From NCBI GenBank assembly GCA_903832085.1, contig CAIKZZ010000004.1:1-33665 (forward strand): a stretch of 33,665 bases of DNA, in the 5' to 3' direction. This DNA comes from an uncultured Pseudomonadota bacterium (GTDB lineage Bacteria > Pseudomonadota > Gammaproteobacteria > Steroidobacterales > Steroidobacteraceae). Position 1 is the first letter of the stretch; each line of letters starts with the position of its first letter. The translations under genes were made by a program, and so were the position numbers. Under the pieces are notes generated by a model. That model searched no databases. It had not been told where the DNA came from and saw only the letters and a program-made list of their open reading frames with translations. Shown piece after piece: positions 9,141-17,501 of this stretch.

Positions 9141-9995
9141 TTGACGCTCACCGCCAGCCTGCGTTGCCGCCAGCGGGTCATTGCGCTCGATCGGCCGGTG
9201 GTCATGGGTGTGCTCAATGTCACGCCCGATTCGTTCTCCGATGGTGGCCGCTACGCCGATCCGCAAGCTGCCTTGACGGAAGCACGTCAGATGGTGGCTC
9301 AAGGCGCCACCATCATTGATGTGGGTGGTGAGTCAACTCGACCGGGGAGCCAAGTGCCGTCCCTTGAAACCGAACTTGCGCGCGTCGTTCCTGTGGTTCA
9401 ACTGCTCGCGACTGAACTTGATGTGGCGATTTCGGTGGACACCAGCCGTGCCGAGGTCATCGACGCCGCAGTGCAGGCCGGCGCTGTGCTGATTAATGAT
9501 GTGCGTGGGCTTAGCGACTCTTCGGCACTGGCGGCGGCTGCGCGTCTGGGCGTTGGGGTGTGCGTGATGCACATGCAAGGTCAGCCCAGCACGATGCAAA
9601 CCGCGCCGTCCTACACAGACGTGGTCAGTGAGGTGCGCGCTTGGCTGCAAGCACGGCTAGAACGGTGTGTGCAAGCAGGCATCGCTGCGGATGCGTTGCT
9701 GGTGGATCCTGGTTTTGGGTTCGGGAAGACGCTGGAGCACAACCTTGCGCTACTGAATGCATTGGAAGAGTTCGCGTTACTTGGCGCGCCGCTGCTCGTT
9801 GGCTTGTCGCGCAAATCGCTTGCCGGCACGCTAACCGGGCGCGCGGTGGCTGATCGCCTTGCGGGGAGCGTCGCGCTTGCTGCCTTGGCCGTGAGTCGTG
9901 GTGCTAGCATCGTCAGAGCACACGATGTGGGTCCCACGGTGGATGCGATTAAAATCGGAAGTGCGGCGCGCCGCGATCGGTGGAGGCAGCAATGA
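9141..9995 (+). CDS. folP: Dihydropteroate synthase
   Basis: FolP condenses dihydropterin pyrophosphate with p-aminobenzoate to give dihydropteroate in folate synthesis; it is the sulfonamide target. The 284-residue TIM-barrel protein shows the signature VMGVLNVTPDSFSDGG near residues 21-36, IIDVGGESTRPG, the substrate-loop region around SVDTSRAEV, INDVRGL, VDPGFGFGKT, LVGLSRKS and the C-terminal VRAHDVG. The TTG start at 9141 follows the ftsH stop by 7 nt and has only a weak GAGA ribosome site, so expression may rely on coupling to ftsH. The stop overlaps the glmM start by 4 nt (ATGA). Confidence 0.95.
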   Translation: MTLTASLRCRQRVIALDRPVVMGVLNVTPDSFSDGGRYADPQAALTEARQMVAQGATIIDVGGESTRPGSQVPSLETELARVVPVVQLLATELDVAISVDTSRAEVIDAAVQAGAVLINDVRGLSDSSALAAAARLGVGVCVMHMQGQPSTMQTAPSYTDVVSEVRAWLQARLERCVQAGIAADALLVDPGFGFGKTLEHNLALLNALEEFALLGAPLLVGLSRKSLAGTLTGRAVADRLAGSVALAALAVSRGASIVRAHDVGPTVDAIKIGSAARRDRWRQQ

Positions 9996-11332
9996 CGCGA
10001 CGGTATTTTGGTACGGATGGAATTCGCGGCAGAGTGGGTATCGCGCCCATGACAGTGGACTTTGCGGTGCGCCTTGCGAGCGCGGCAGCGCGTGTGCTTG
10101 CGCCTAACGGCGGCTCTGTGTTGATCGGTAAAGACACACGGCTGTCGGGCTATTTATTTGAGTCGGCGCTTGAAGCGGGTTTTGTCGCAGCTGGCGTTGA
10201 TGTGTATTTGACAGGGCCGTTGCCCACTCCGGGCGTCGCCTTTATGGCGCATCGCTTTGACTGTAACTTTGGGGTCGTCATTTCGGCCTCGCACAATTTA
10301 TTTGAAGACAATGGCATCAAATTCTTTGATGCGGCTGGCGGCAAGCTGTCCGATGCGTTGGAAGCCCAGATCGAGCAGCTGATCGATGAGCCGCCCGTGA
10401 CGGTGTCCTCTGAGCGGCTGGGACGCGCGCTGCGTGTTGATCGCTCGCGGGCGCACTACCAGGAGTTTTGCATCGGCACGTTGCCGATTGGTGTAGATCT
10501 AAAAGGCCTTAAAATCGTCATCGATTGTGCCAATGGAGCGGCTTACAAAGTCGCGCCGCGGGTCTTGGCAGATCTAGGCGCCGAAATTGTGCCGATTGGC
10601 TGCTCGCCCAATGGTCGCAATATCAATGCAGGATGTGGATCGACTGAGCCTAAGTTGCTGCAGCTGACCGTGCCAGGTGTGCGTGCAGATGTGGGCATTG
10701 CACTCGATGGCGATGGGGATCGTGTGGTGATGGTGGATCACCTCGGTCGAGTCGTGAATGGTGATCAGTTGCTGTACTTGATCGCGCGTGGGCGGCAAGC
10801 GGAGGGGACGCTGCGCGGTCCTGTGGTTGGGACGGTGATGACAAACCTCGGGCTTGAGCGTGCTTTCGAGCAGTTAGGGATTGGTTTTCTGCGTGCCGCG
10901 GTCGGTGACCGCCACGTGCTTGAGATGTTACGTGACAGCGGCGGCATGCTCGGTGGCGAGTCCTCTGGTCACATTTTATGTCTCGACAAAGCGACCACGG
11001 GCGATGGTTTGGTCAGTGCGCTGCAGGTGCTCGCAGTGATGCGTGCCATGGGTGCGAAGCTCGCAGAGCTGGTTGCGCAATTGCAGCTGTACCCGCAGAT
11101 CATGATCAATGTGCCTGTGGGCGCGGCCGTCGATGTGGAGCGCAGTGCGGCTATTCAGGAAGCCATTGCAGCGGCCGAGATCCGCTTTGCGGGCCAAGGG
11201 CGCGTCATTGTGCGCGCCTCAGGTACCGAGGCTGTCGTGCGCGTCATGGTCGAGGCTCGGGAGGCGACGCTCGCGCAGGCGGAGGCCGAGCTGCTAGCCC
11301 AGGTGGTTGCCAGTGAGGCTGGGGCCCAGTAA
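9992..11332 (+). CDS. glmM: Phosphoglucosamine mutase
   Basis: GlmM converts glucosamine-6-phosphate to glucosamine-1-phosphate for UDP-GlcNAc, peptidoglycan and LPS synthesis. The 446-residue product (E. coli 445) has the four-domain phosphohexomutase plan: YFGTDGIRG at the N-terminus, the phosphoserine loop SASHNL (98-103, Ser100 catalytic), the metal loop DGDGDR (239-244), the sugar-specificity region GGESSGH, and the phosphate-binding loop RASGTEAVVRVM (408-419). Two positions are unusual: the family motifs normally read SASHNP and SGTEP, but here Leu and Ala replace the prolines. ATG 9992 is chosen over GTG 9980 because GGAGG lies 5 nt upstream and the protein then starts MTRRYFGTDG. Confidence 0.95.
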   Translation: MTRRYFGTDGIRGRVGIAPMTVDFAVRLASAAARVLAPNGGSVLIGKDTRLSGYLFESALEAGFVAAGVDVYLTGPLPTPGVAFMAHRFDCNFGVVISASHNLFEDNGIKFFDAAGGKLSDALEAQIEQLIDEPPVTVSSERLGRALRVDRSRAHYQEFCIGTLPIGVDLKGLKIVIDCANGAAYKVAPRVLADLGAEIVPIGCSPNGRNINAGCGSTEPKLLQLTVPGVRADVGIALDGDGDRVVMVDHLGRVVNGDQLLYLIARGRQAEGTLRGPVVGTVMTNLGLERAFEQLGIGFLRAAVGDRHVLEMLRDSGGMLGGESSGHILCLDKATTGDGLVSALQVLAVMRAMGAKLAELVAQLQLYPQIMINVPVGAAVDVERSAAIQEAIAAAEIRFAGQGRVIVRASGTEAVVRVMVEAREATLAQAEAELLAQVVASEAGAQ

Positions 11333-11336
11333 AGCA

Positions 11337-11365
11337 TTGATTTTGGGAGGCTTGGCGGGTATTCT
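11337..11365 (+). promoter_or_regulatory. Candidate sigma70 promoter for tpiA-secG
   Basis: TTGATT (11337-11342) and TATTCT (11360-11365) are separated by 17 bp in the glmM-tpiA gap. Each hexamer matches 4 of 6 consensus bases. The call is weak and by eye only. Confidence 0.3.
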
Positions 11366-11391
11366 CGCGCGCCTTTCATAGGATGACCCTC

Positions 11392-12144
11392 ATGCGCCGA
11401 CCACTGGTCGCCGGTAACTGGAAGATGCACGGGTCCCGTGCCGAAAATGCTCGCTTGGTTGAGGCATTAATCGAAGCCGGCGGGGCGAGCGCCAGTGAAG
11501 TGGTGGTGTGTCCGCCTGCCGTGTATCTGTGGGAAACGGCCCGGTTAATTAAAGGCGAGGAGCTGCTTCTTGGTGCCCAGAATGTCTGTGCGGAGACGCA
11601 TCCGGGGGCGTTTACGGGGGAGGTCTCCGCCGACATGCTGGCCGATGTCGGGGCAAGTTATGTGCTGGTGGGCCACTCAGAGCGGCGCGCTTTGTATGGC
11701 GAAACGGATGCGCTGGTCGCGCGCAAGTTTGTAGCGACTCAGGCGGCATCCCTCACGCCGATCCTATGCGTGGGTGAGACGCTCGCGGAGCGCGAGCAGG
11801 GATTGACCGATGCCGTGGTGGCGCGCCAGCTCGATGCGGTACTGGCGGTTGCTGGTATTCGAGCGTTTCGGCGTGCAGTTGTGGCGTACGAGCCGGTTTG
11901 GGCAATTGGAACCGGAAAAAATGCGTCTCCCGAGCAGGCGGAGGCAGTGCATGCCTTCATCCGTGACCGGATCGCATCGCAAGATGCTACAATCGCGGCC
12001 GCACTTCGGCTGCTGTATGGCGGTAGCGTCAAGGCAGCCAATGCCGCTGAGATCTTCGCGCAGCCGAATGTGGATGGTGGTCTGGTCGGGGGCGCGTCGC
12101 TTAAGGCCGATGAATTTTTAAGGATATGCGCGGCGTCCGGCTAG
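11392..12144 (+). CDS. tpiA: Triosephosphate isomerase
   Basis: TpiA interconverts dihydroxyacetone phosphate and glyceraldehyde-3-phosphate in glycolysis. The 250-residue TIM barrel has all catalytic residues: Lys11 in GNWKMHG, His95 in VGHSERR, and Glu167 in [12 protein letters not shown]. The phosphate-binding YGGSVKAAN and the C-terminal [10 protein letters not shown] are also present. Two ATGs are possible: 11383 and 11392. The second gives [14 protein letters not shown] as in relatives and has AGGA about 8 nt upstream, so it is preferred. The gene sits between glmM and secG, where E. coli has none, an order common in other gammaproteobacteria. Confidence 0.95.
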   Translation: MRRPLVAGNWKMHGSRAENARLVEALIEAGGASASEVVVCPPAVYLWETARLIKGEELLLGAQNVCAETHPGAFTGEVSADMLADVGASYVLVGHSERRALYGETDALVARKFVATQAASLTPILCVGETLAEREQGLTDAVVARQLDAVLAVAGIRAFRRAVVAYEPVWAIGTGKNASPEQAEAVHAFIRDRIASQDATIAAALRLLYGGSVKAANAAEIFAQPNVDGGLVGGASLKADEFLRICAASG

Positions 12145-12166
12145 TGGATGCTTCGTAGCGAGATTT

Positions 12167-12574
12167 ATGTTGCAACAAATCTTTTTGGTTATACACCTGC
12201 TGCTGTCGGCATCGATTATTGCGCTCGTGCTGCTACAGCGTGGTAAGGGTGCCGATGCGGGCGCTGGTTTTGGGTCCGGTGCCTCCGGTACCGTGTTCGG
12301 CGCGCGTGGCTCGTCGACGTTTTTCTCAAAATTGACCGCGATCATGGCCACTGGTTTTTTTGTCTCGAGTTTGACGCTTGCTTATATTGCGAGCCATCGC
12401 GGTCCGGCCACGAGTGTCTCTAGAAGTCTGATGGATCATGTGGCACCCGCCGTGCGTCCCGCGCCTGTGACGACTGGCGGCGAAACGACGACGACGGCAG
12501 TCCCGGCCGAGTCGACAGATCTGCCCGCAGTCACCCCGGCGACGCCTGCGCCTGGGATACCGGTTAAAAAGTAG
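12167..12574 (+). CDS. secG: Preprotein translocase subunit SecG
   Basis: SecG is the small non-essential subunit of the SecYEG export channel. The 135-residue product has two transmembrane helices (about residues 2-22 and 54-76) joined by a cytoplasmic Gly-rich loop, with [19 protein letters not shown] typical of the family and a following [13 protein letters not shown]. The C-terminal 50 residues are a Thr/Pro/Ala-rich tail, as in many proteobacterial SecG proteins. It starts 22 bp after tpiA and is followed by tRNA-Leu(GAG), matching the secG-leuU pairing of E. coli. Confidence 0.93.
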   Translation: MLQQIFLVIHLLLSASIIALVLLQRGKGADAGAGFGSGASGTVFGARGSSTFFSKLTAIMATGFFVSSLTLAYIASHRGPATSVSRSLMDHVAPAVRPAPVTTGGETTTTAVPAESTDLPAVTPATPAPGIPVKK

Positions 12575-12601
12575 GGCGCACACACAGTTAGGGTTTGTAT
12601 T

Positions 12602-12686
12602 GCCGGCGTGGCGGAATTGGTAGACGCACTAGCTTGAGGTGCTAGCACCGTAAGGTGTGCCGGTTCGAGTCCGGCCGTCGGCACCA
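12602..12686 (+). tRNA. leuU: tRNA-Leu (GAG)
   Basis: This 85-nt gene folds as a class II tRNA. The acceptor stem GCCGGCG pairs with CGTCGGC (one G-U). The anticodon stem CTAGC/GCTAG encloses loop TTGAGGT with anticodon GAG at 12636-12638. A variable arm CACCGTAAGGTG and T-arm GCCGGTTCGAGTCCGGC follow, and CCA is encoded at the 3' end. It lies 27 bp after secG, as leuU does in E. coli, and may be cut from the secG transcript. Confidence 0.97.
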
Positions 12687-12767
12687 ACCTTAAGATTGTG
12701 ATTGTGTGGCGAGGTCGGCGCAGCGCGCCCAAGCGCGGCAACGCGCACAGGGCGCTAGGATGCGTCA

Positions 12768-12784
12768 AGCACAATTGTTGTGCT
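12768..12784. promoter_or_regulatory. Inverted repeat upstream of the nuo promoter (candidate operator)
   Basis: AGCACAA (12768-12774) and TTGTGCT (12778-12784) form a perfect 7-bp dyad with a 3-bp spacer. It lies just upstream of the candidate nuoA -35 box, where a regulator dimer could bind. No T-run follows, so it is unlikely to be a terminator of tRNA-Leu. Confidence 0.35.
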
Positions 12785-12791
12785 CAGCAAA

Positions 12792-12821
12792 GTGACACAA
12801 GCCATGCAACGTGGCTAAAAT
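12792..12821 (+). promoter_or_regulatory. Candidate sigma70 promoter for nuoA-N
   Basis: GTGACA (12792-12797) and TAAAAT (12816-12821) are 18 bp apart, each matching 5 of 6 consensus bases. They lie about 50 bp before the nuoA ATG, in the only sizeable gap before the operon. Confidence 0.5.
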
Positions 12822-12869
12822 AGCGCGCTTGAAGCAGCCCCGGTTCCCTTGGCTTTGGGTTACATCACG

Positions 12870-13226
12870 ATGCTCGCAAACTATCTGCCGGTCTTAATAT
12901 TTTTGCTCGTGGCAGGTGGCTTCGGCGGGCTGCTGATTGTGCTGGGGTTTGTGCTCGGGCCTCGGAAACCCGACAGCGAGAAACTCTCTCCATACGAGTG
13001 TGGCTTTGAGGCGTTTGAAGATTCGCGTATCAAATTTGATGTGCGCTACTACCTTGTCGCCATATTATTTATTTTGTTTGATCTTGAAATAGCCTTCTTG
13101 TTTCCTTGGGCTGTGTCGCTGCATGCGATTGGCCGTCCTGGAATCCTCTCGATGGTCGTGTTTCTTACCATCTTGTTGGTCGGATTCATTTACGAGTGGA
13201 AGAAAGGGGCGCTTGAATGGGACTAG
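12870..13226 (+). CDS. nuoA: NADH-quinone oxidoreductase subunit A
   Basis: NuoA is a three-helix membrane subunit at the junction of the hydrophilic and membrane arms of complex I. From ATG 12870 the product is 118 residues with helices near residues 5-28, 60-80 and 90-108. The conserved loop [20 protein letters not shown] lies between helices one and two; in this family it lines the quinone-site region. The tail [13 protein letters not shown] is typical. The frame is open to TTG 12849, giving seven extra residues, and neither start has a clear ribosome site; ATG 12870 (MLANYLPVL) fits relatives better. It overlaps nuoB by 10 nt and is first of 14 nuo genes. Confidence 0.93.
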   Translation: MLANYLPVLIFLLVAGGFGGLLIVLGFVLGPRKPDSEKLSPYECGFEAFEDSRIKFDVRYYLVAILFILFDLEIAFLFPWAVSLHAIGRPGILSMVVFLTILLVGFIYEWKKGALEWD

Positions 13227-13708
13227 TGGCCGAGGTTGAGGCGGGATTGGAGCAAAAGGGCTTCGTCACTGCGCGACTAGATGATCTGATGAACTGGGCT
13301 CGCACCGGTTCACTGTGGCCGATGACGTTTGGACTTGCGTGTTGTGCCGTCGAAATGATGCATGCGGGTGCTGCACGCTACGATTTGGACCGTTTCGGTG
13401 TCGTGTTTCGGCCGAGTCCGCGTCAGGCGGACGTGATGATTGTGGCTGGCACCCTCGTGAACAAGATGGCGCCTGCGCTACGCAAGGTCTACGACCAGAT
13501 GTCCGAGCCGCGCTGGGTGATTTCCATGGGCTCATGCGCCAATGGCGGTGGCTACTACCATTATTCTTATTCCGTCGTGCGTGGCTGTGACCGCATTGTG
13601 CCGGTGGATGTGTACGTCCCTGGCTGCCCGCCATCTGCTGAGGCATTGATGTACGGTATTTTGCAGTTGCAGAATAAGATTCGGCGTACGAGCACGATTG
13701 CCCGATGA
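13217..13708 (+). CDS. nuoB: NADH-quinone oxidoreductase subunit B
   Basis: NuoB carries iron-sulfur cluster N2, the last electron carrier before quinone. The 163-residue product has the N2 ligands Cys42-Cys43 in [10 protein letters not shown], Cys107 in GSCANGG and Cys137 in [10 protein letters not shown]. The loop [20 protein letters not shown] is also conserved. The ATG at 13217 lies inside the end of nuoA, and the stop overlaps nuoC by 4 nt, indicating coupled translation. Confidence 0.97.
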   Translation: MGLVAEVEAGLEQKGFVTARLDDLMNWARTGSLWPMTFGLACCAVEMMHAGAARYDLDRFGVVFRPSPRQADVMIVAGTLVNKMAPALRKVYDQMSEPRWVISMGSCANGGGYYHYSYSVVRGCDRIVPVDVYVPGCPPSAEALMYGILQLQNKIRRTSTIAR

Positions 13709-14421
13709 GCCTCGCTCCCGCCTATCTGCTGGACTTGGCAGCGCGTTTGACTGGGCGCTTTGGTGAGCAGTTAACGCCACTTCCTGCGTTGACCGACGAG
13801 TTAACCTTTGAAGTGCAAAGCCCGCAGCTAGTTGATGTGTGTCGCGTGCTGCGTGACGAGTTTCGGTTCGAGATGCTTGTTGACCTATCCGGCATCGATT
13901 ACCTGCATTATGGACTCGAGGAGTGGCAAACCCACAGCGCGACGAGCAGTGGCTTTGGGCGCGCAACGGCTGCACACGCGGCTGTAGACACAGCGCCGGT
14001 GGCGCCTCGACGCTTCGCGGTGGTTTATCACTTGTTGTCGATTGAGCACAACCTGCGGCTACGCTTGCGGGCGTACTGTGAAGCGGGTGATGTGCCTATT
14101 GTGGATTCGGTTGTGGATGTCTGGCCTGGTGCCAATTGGTATGAGCGCGAGGTATTTGATTTGTTCGGTGTGTATTTTCGGGGCCATCCAGATTTGAGAC
14201 GGATCTTAACCGACTACGGTTTTGTTGGATTTCCATTCCGCAAGGACTTCCCGCTCTCTGGCCACGTCGAGGTACGCTATGACCCGGACAAGGGGCGGGT
14301 TGTTTATCAGCCGGTGAGCATCGAGCCGCGCGTACTCGTGCCGCGCGTGATTCGTGATGATCAGCGCTACGACGCATTGCTGACTAGCGCCCCTGCCGTT
14401 GTAGGAAAGTCAGATGCCTGA
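13705..14421 (+). CDS. nuoC: NADH-quinone oxidoreductase subunit C
   Basis: NuoC is the 30-kDa peripheral-arm subunit contacting NuoB and NuoD. The 238-residue product is a separate NuoC, not the NuoCD fusion of E. coli. It contains LVDLSGIDY, a gamma/beta-type insert [16 protein letters not shown] near residues 72-87, then [15 protein letters not shown]. The 30-kDa signature follows ([22 protein letters not shown], with R and D residues of the family), and then [15 protein letters not shown]. The start overlaps nuoB by 4 nt (ATGA) and the end overlaps nuoD by 8 nt. Confidence 0.96.
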   Translation: MSLAPAYLLDLAARLTGRFGEQLTPLPALTDELTFEVQSPQLVDVCRVLRDEFRFEMLVDLSGIDYLHYGLEEWQTHSATSSGFGRATAAHAAVDTAPVAPRRFAVVYHLLSIEHNLRLRLRAYCEAGDVPIVDSVVDVWPGANWYEREVFDLFGVYFRGHPDLRRILTDYGFVGFPFRKDFPLSGHVEVRYDPDKGRVVYQPVSIEPRVLVPRVIRDDQRYDALLTSAPAVVGKSDA

Positions 14422-15667
14422 GGTCCGTAATTTCACGCTTAATTTTGGACCGCAGCATCCTGCTGCCCATGGAGTCTTGCGCCTTGTGCTTGAGCTCGAC
14501 GGCGAGGTTGTGCAGAAGGCTGATCCACACATAGGGCTATTACATCGCGGCACCGAGAAGCTTGCCGAGTCCAAGCCTTTCAACCAAAGCATTGGTTACA
14601 TGGATCGGCTGGACTACGTGTCCATGATGTGTAACGAGCATGCCTATGTAATGGCGATCGAGAAATTGCTCGGAGTCACTGTGCCGCTACGCGCGCAATA
14701 CATACGAGTGATGTTCGATGAAATCACCCGAATCTTGAATCATTTGATGTGGCTCGGCGCACACGGTCTTGATATCGGTGCGATGACGGTATTTTTGTAT
14801 TGCTTCCGTGAACGCGAAGACTTGATGGACTGTTATGAAGCGGTCTCTGGCACGCGTATGCACGCAACGTACTACCGGCCAGGTGGCGTGTATCGCGATT
14901 TGCCTGACACGATGCCGATCTATCAGCCATCAAAGTTTCGGTCACGCAAAGAAATCGATCGGCTAAATGCAGCGCGCGCTGGGAGCTTGCTGGATTTCAT
15001 TCAAGACTTTACCAATCGATTTCCTGCCTGTGTCGATGAGTATGAAACGCTGCTGACCGATAATCGAATTTGGAAGCAGCGCACCGTCAATATTGGCGTG
15101 TTGACGCCCGAGCGTGCGAAGGCTTTGTCGATGACAGGTCCTGTGCTCAGAGGCTCAGGTGTCGTCTGGGATTTGCGCAAACATCAACCGTATGATGTGT
15201 ATGATCGGATGAATTTTGATATTCCCGTGGGCGTCAATGGCGACTGTTATGATCGCTATCTGGTGCGCATCGAAGAGATGCGTCAGTCCAACCGCATCAT
15301 CCAGCAGTGCATTGCATGGCTCAAAGCAAATCCTGGCCCGGTGATGCTTGATGATCACAAGATCACGCCGCCGCGGCGCGTCGAGATGAAGGGCGACATG
15401 GAGTCCCTGATTCATCATTTTAAATTGTTTACCGAAGGTTACACGGTCCCGAAAGGGGAGGCCTACGCAGCAGTCGAGGCGCCGAAAGGCGAGTTTGGCG
15501 TTTGGCTGGTATCCGATGGTGCGAACAAGCCGTATCGCTTAAAGGCACGAGCGCCGGGGTTTGCGCATCTGGCTGCGATGGACGAGATGGTGCGTGGCCA
15601 CATGCTCGCTGATGTGGTGGCTGTCATCGGCACTCTCGATATTGTTTTCGGAGAGATTGATCGATGA
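14414..15667 (+). CDS. nuoD: NADH-quinone oxidoreductase subunit D
   Basis: NuoD is the 49-kDa subunit that forms the quinone pocket with NuoB and descends from the large subunit of NiFe hydrogenases. The 417-residue product begins with [15 protein letters not shown], which carries the quinone-pocket HPAAH motif. It continues with the 49-kDa signature [10 protein letters not shown] and [11 protein letters not shown], and ends in DIVFGEIDR as expected for the family. The NiFe-binding cysteines of hydrogenases are absent, as in all NuoD. It overlaps nuoC by 8 nt and nuoE by 4 nt. Confidence 0.97.
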   Translation: MPEVRNFTLNFGPQHPAAHGVLRLVLELDGEVVQKADPHIGLLHRGTEKLAESKPFNQSIGYMDRLDYVSMMCNEHAYVMAIEKLLGVTVPLRAQYIRVMFDEITRILNHLMWLGAHGLDIGAMTVFLYCFREREDLMDCYEAVSGTRMHATYYRPGGVYRDLPDTMPIYQPSKFRSRKEIDRLNAARAGSLLDFIQDFTNRFPACVDEYETLLTDNRIWKQRTVNIGVLTPERAKALSMTGPVLRGSGVVWDLRKHQPYDVYDRMNFDIPVGVNGDCYDRYLVRIEEMRQSNRIIQQCIAWLKANPGPVMLDDHKITPPRRVEMKGDMESLIHHFKLFTEGYTVPKGEAYAAVEAPKGEFGVWLVSDGANKPYRLKARAPGFAHLAAMDEMVRGHMLADVVAVIGTLDIVFGEIDR

Positions 15668-16167
15668 CAGACCACATCCACGAAAGCCACGTGCTTTCAG
15701 CGCATACACGCCATGAGATTGACTTGTGGGTCGCAAAGTTTCCTGCAGATCGCAAGCGCTCGGCTGTGATTGCGGCGTTACGCGCGGCGCAGCATCAAAA
15801 TCAGGGCTTTCTTACCACCGAGTTGATGGATGCTGTGGCTGACTATCTGTCGTTGCCGCCGATTCAAGTGTACGAAGTGGCAAGTTTTTATTCCATGTTT
15901 GAGACCAAGCCGGTGGGTCGGCTGCATGTATCGGTTTGTACCAATATTTCTTGCATGCTGCGTGGTTCTGACAAGATTGTTGACCACGTGGAGAAGAAGC
16001 TTGGCATCAAGACCGGTCAAAGTACGCCTGATGGCAAGTTCTATTTAAAGTGCGAGGAAGAGTGCTTGGCTGCGTGTAACAACGCGCCCATGATGATGAT
16101 TGACCATGTGTACTACGAAAACTTGACACCTGAAAAGGTTGATCAGGTTTTAGAAAGCCTGAAGTGA
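15664..16167 (+). CDS. nuoE: NADH-quinone oxidoreductase subunit E
   Basis: NuoE is the 24-kDa subunit holding the 2Fe-2S cluster N1a beside the FMN site. The 167-residue product is a thioredoxin-like ferredoxin with ligands Cys92 and Cys97 (CTNISC) and Cys134 and Cys138 ([11 protein letters not shown]). The N-terminal helical part includes [19 protein letters not shown]. Start and stop each overlap the neighbouring gene by 4 nt. Confidence 0.96.
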   Translation: MTDHIHESHVLSAHTRHEIDLWVAKFPADRKRSAVIAALRAAQHQNQGFLTTELMDAVADYLSLPPIQVYEVASFYSMFETKPVGRLHVSVCTNISCMLRGSDKIVDHVEKKLGIKTGQSTPDGKFYLKCEEECLAACNNAPMMMIDHVYYENLTPEKVDQVLESLK

Positions 16168-17483
16168 GCGCAGTCGTGTCACGCCCAATGAACCAAGTCG
16201 TGTTTGAAACCTTGCAGTATCCAGAGAGCTGGACGCTGGCCACGTACCGAAAGATCGGCGGTTACTCGGCGTGGGAGAAGATACTGAAAGAACAGACTCC
16301 ACCGCAGCAGATTATTGAAGAGTTAAAGGCGGCAGGTCTGCGTGGTCGTGGTGGCGCCGGTTTTCCGACGGGAACGAAGTGGAGCTTCATGCCGCGCAAT
16401 ACGCCTGGGCAGAAGTACGCTGTCTGCAATTCGGATGAATCTGAACCGGGTACCTGCCACGATCGCGATATTCTGCGGTACAACCCGCACTCCATCATCG
16501 AAGGGATGGCGATCGGTGGCTACGTGATGGGCGCCACGGTTGGTTATAACTATATTCGCGGCGAATTCCTGGCAGAGCCCTTTCCACGGTTTGATGGCGC
16601 GTTGGCAGAAGCCTATGCCGCGGGGCTCTTGGGAAAAAATGTGTTGGGTTCGGGTGTTGATTTTGATTTGCACTCGGTCGCTGGTGCTGGAGCCTACATT
16701 TGTGGTGAGGAGACTGCGCTACTTGAGTCGCTTGAAGGTAAGCAGGGTAAGCCACGCTTTAAGCCACCGTTTCCGGCGGGCTTTGGTCTTTATGGTCGGC
16801 CTACCACTATTAACAACACGCAAAGCTTCGCATCGGTGCCCACGATTTTGCGCAAAGGCGCGCCATGGTTCGCGGCACTCGGTGTCGCAAATTCAGGTGG
16901 CACGGCAGTATTTTCCGTCTCAGGTCATGTCAACCGACCGGGCAATTACGAGCTTGGGCTGGGTATTCCGTTTGCAGAGCTCTTAAATGATGTGTGCGGT
17001 GGCTTGCGGCCGGGACGCACCCTCAAAGCCGTGATCCCCGGCGGCTCGTCGTGCCCCGTGGTGCCCGGTGCGACGATGCTAGAGTCGACCATGGACTATG
17101 ACGGTATGAAGAAAGCTGGATCCTCGCTTGGTACTGGCGCGGTCATCGTCATGGATGACACCACGTGCATGGTGAGTGTGCTCGAACGCTTGTCGCGGTT
17201 TTACGCTGCGGAGTCGTGCGGGCAGTGCACACCGTGTCGCGAAGGAACCGGCTGGATGAACCGACTTTTAAAACGGATGCTCGCTGGCCAAGGCAAACGC
17301 TCAGATTTGGATCTGCTGCTGGATGTCGCGAATCGCATTGAGGGCCATACGATCTGCGCGCTCGGTGACGCCGCTGCGTGGCCTGTGCAGAGTTTTTTAA
17401 AGCACTTTCGGCACGAGTTTGAGTACATGATTGATAACCCGGGACGCAGCATCGTTGATGCGTCGTCTGTGCGGGCGGCATAA
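16164..17483 (+). CDS. nuoF: NADH-quinone oxidoreductase subunit F
   Basis: NuoF binds NADH, FMN and 4Fe-4S cluster N3, and is the electron entry point of complex I. The 439-residue product has the NADH/FMN Gly-rich loop [13 protein letters not shown] (58-70), the FMN-contact region [10 protein letters not shown], and [19 protein letters not shown]. The N3 ligands are Cys352, Cys355, Cys358 ([13 protein letters not shown]) and Cys398 (HTICALGD). The start is GTG 16164, overlapping the nuoE stop (GTGA). An internal ATG at codon 9 is a possible alternative. A gap of 18 bp leads to nuoG. Confidence 0.96.
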   Translation: MSAVVSRPMNQVVFETLQYPESWTLATYRKIGGYSAWEKILKEQTPPQQIIEELKAAGLRGRGGAGFPTGTKWSFMPRNTPGQKYAVCNSDESEPGTCHDRDILRYNPHSIIEGMAIGGYVMGATVGYNYIRGEFLAEPFPRFDGALAEAYAAGLLGKNVLGSGVDFDLHSVAGAGAYICGEETALLESLEGKQGKPRFKPPFPAGFGLYGRPTTINNTQSFASVPTILRKGAPWFAALGVANSGGTAVFSVSGHVNRPGNYELGLGIPFAELLNDVCGGLRPGRTLKAVIPGGSSCPVVPGATMLESTMDYDGMKKAGSSLGTGAVIVMDDTTCMVSVLERLSRFYAAESCGQCTPCREGTGWMNRLLKRMLAGQGKRSDLDLLLDVANRIEGHTICALGDAAAWPVQSFLKHFRHEFEYMIDNPGRSIVDASSVRAA

Positions 17484-17501
17484 GGTGGGGTTTGTAAGTT
17501 T

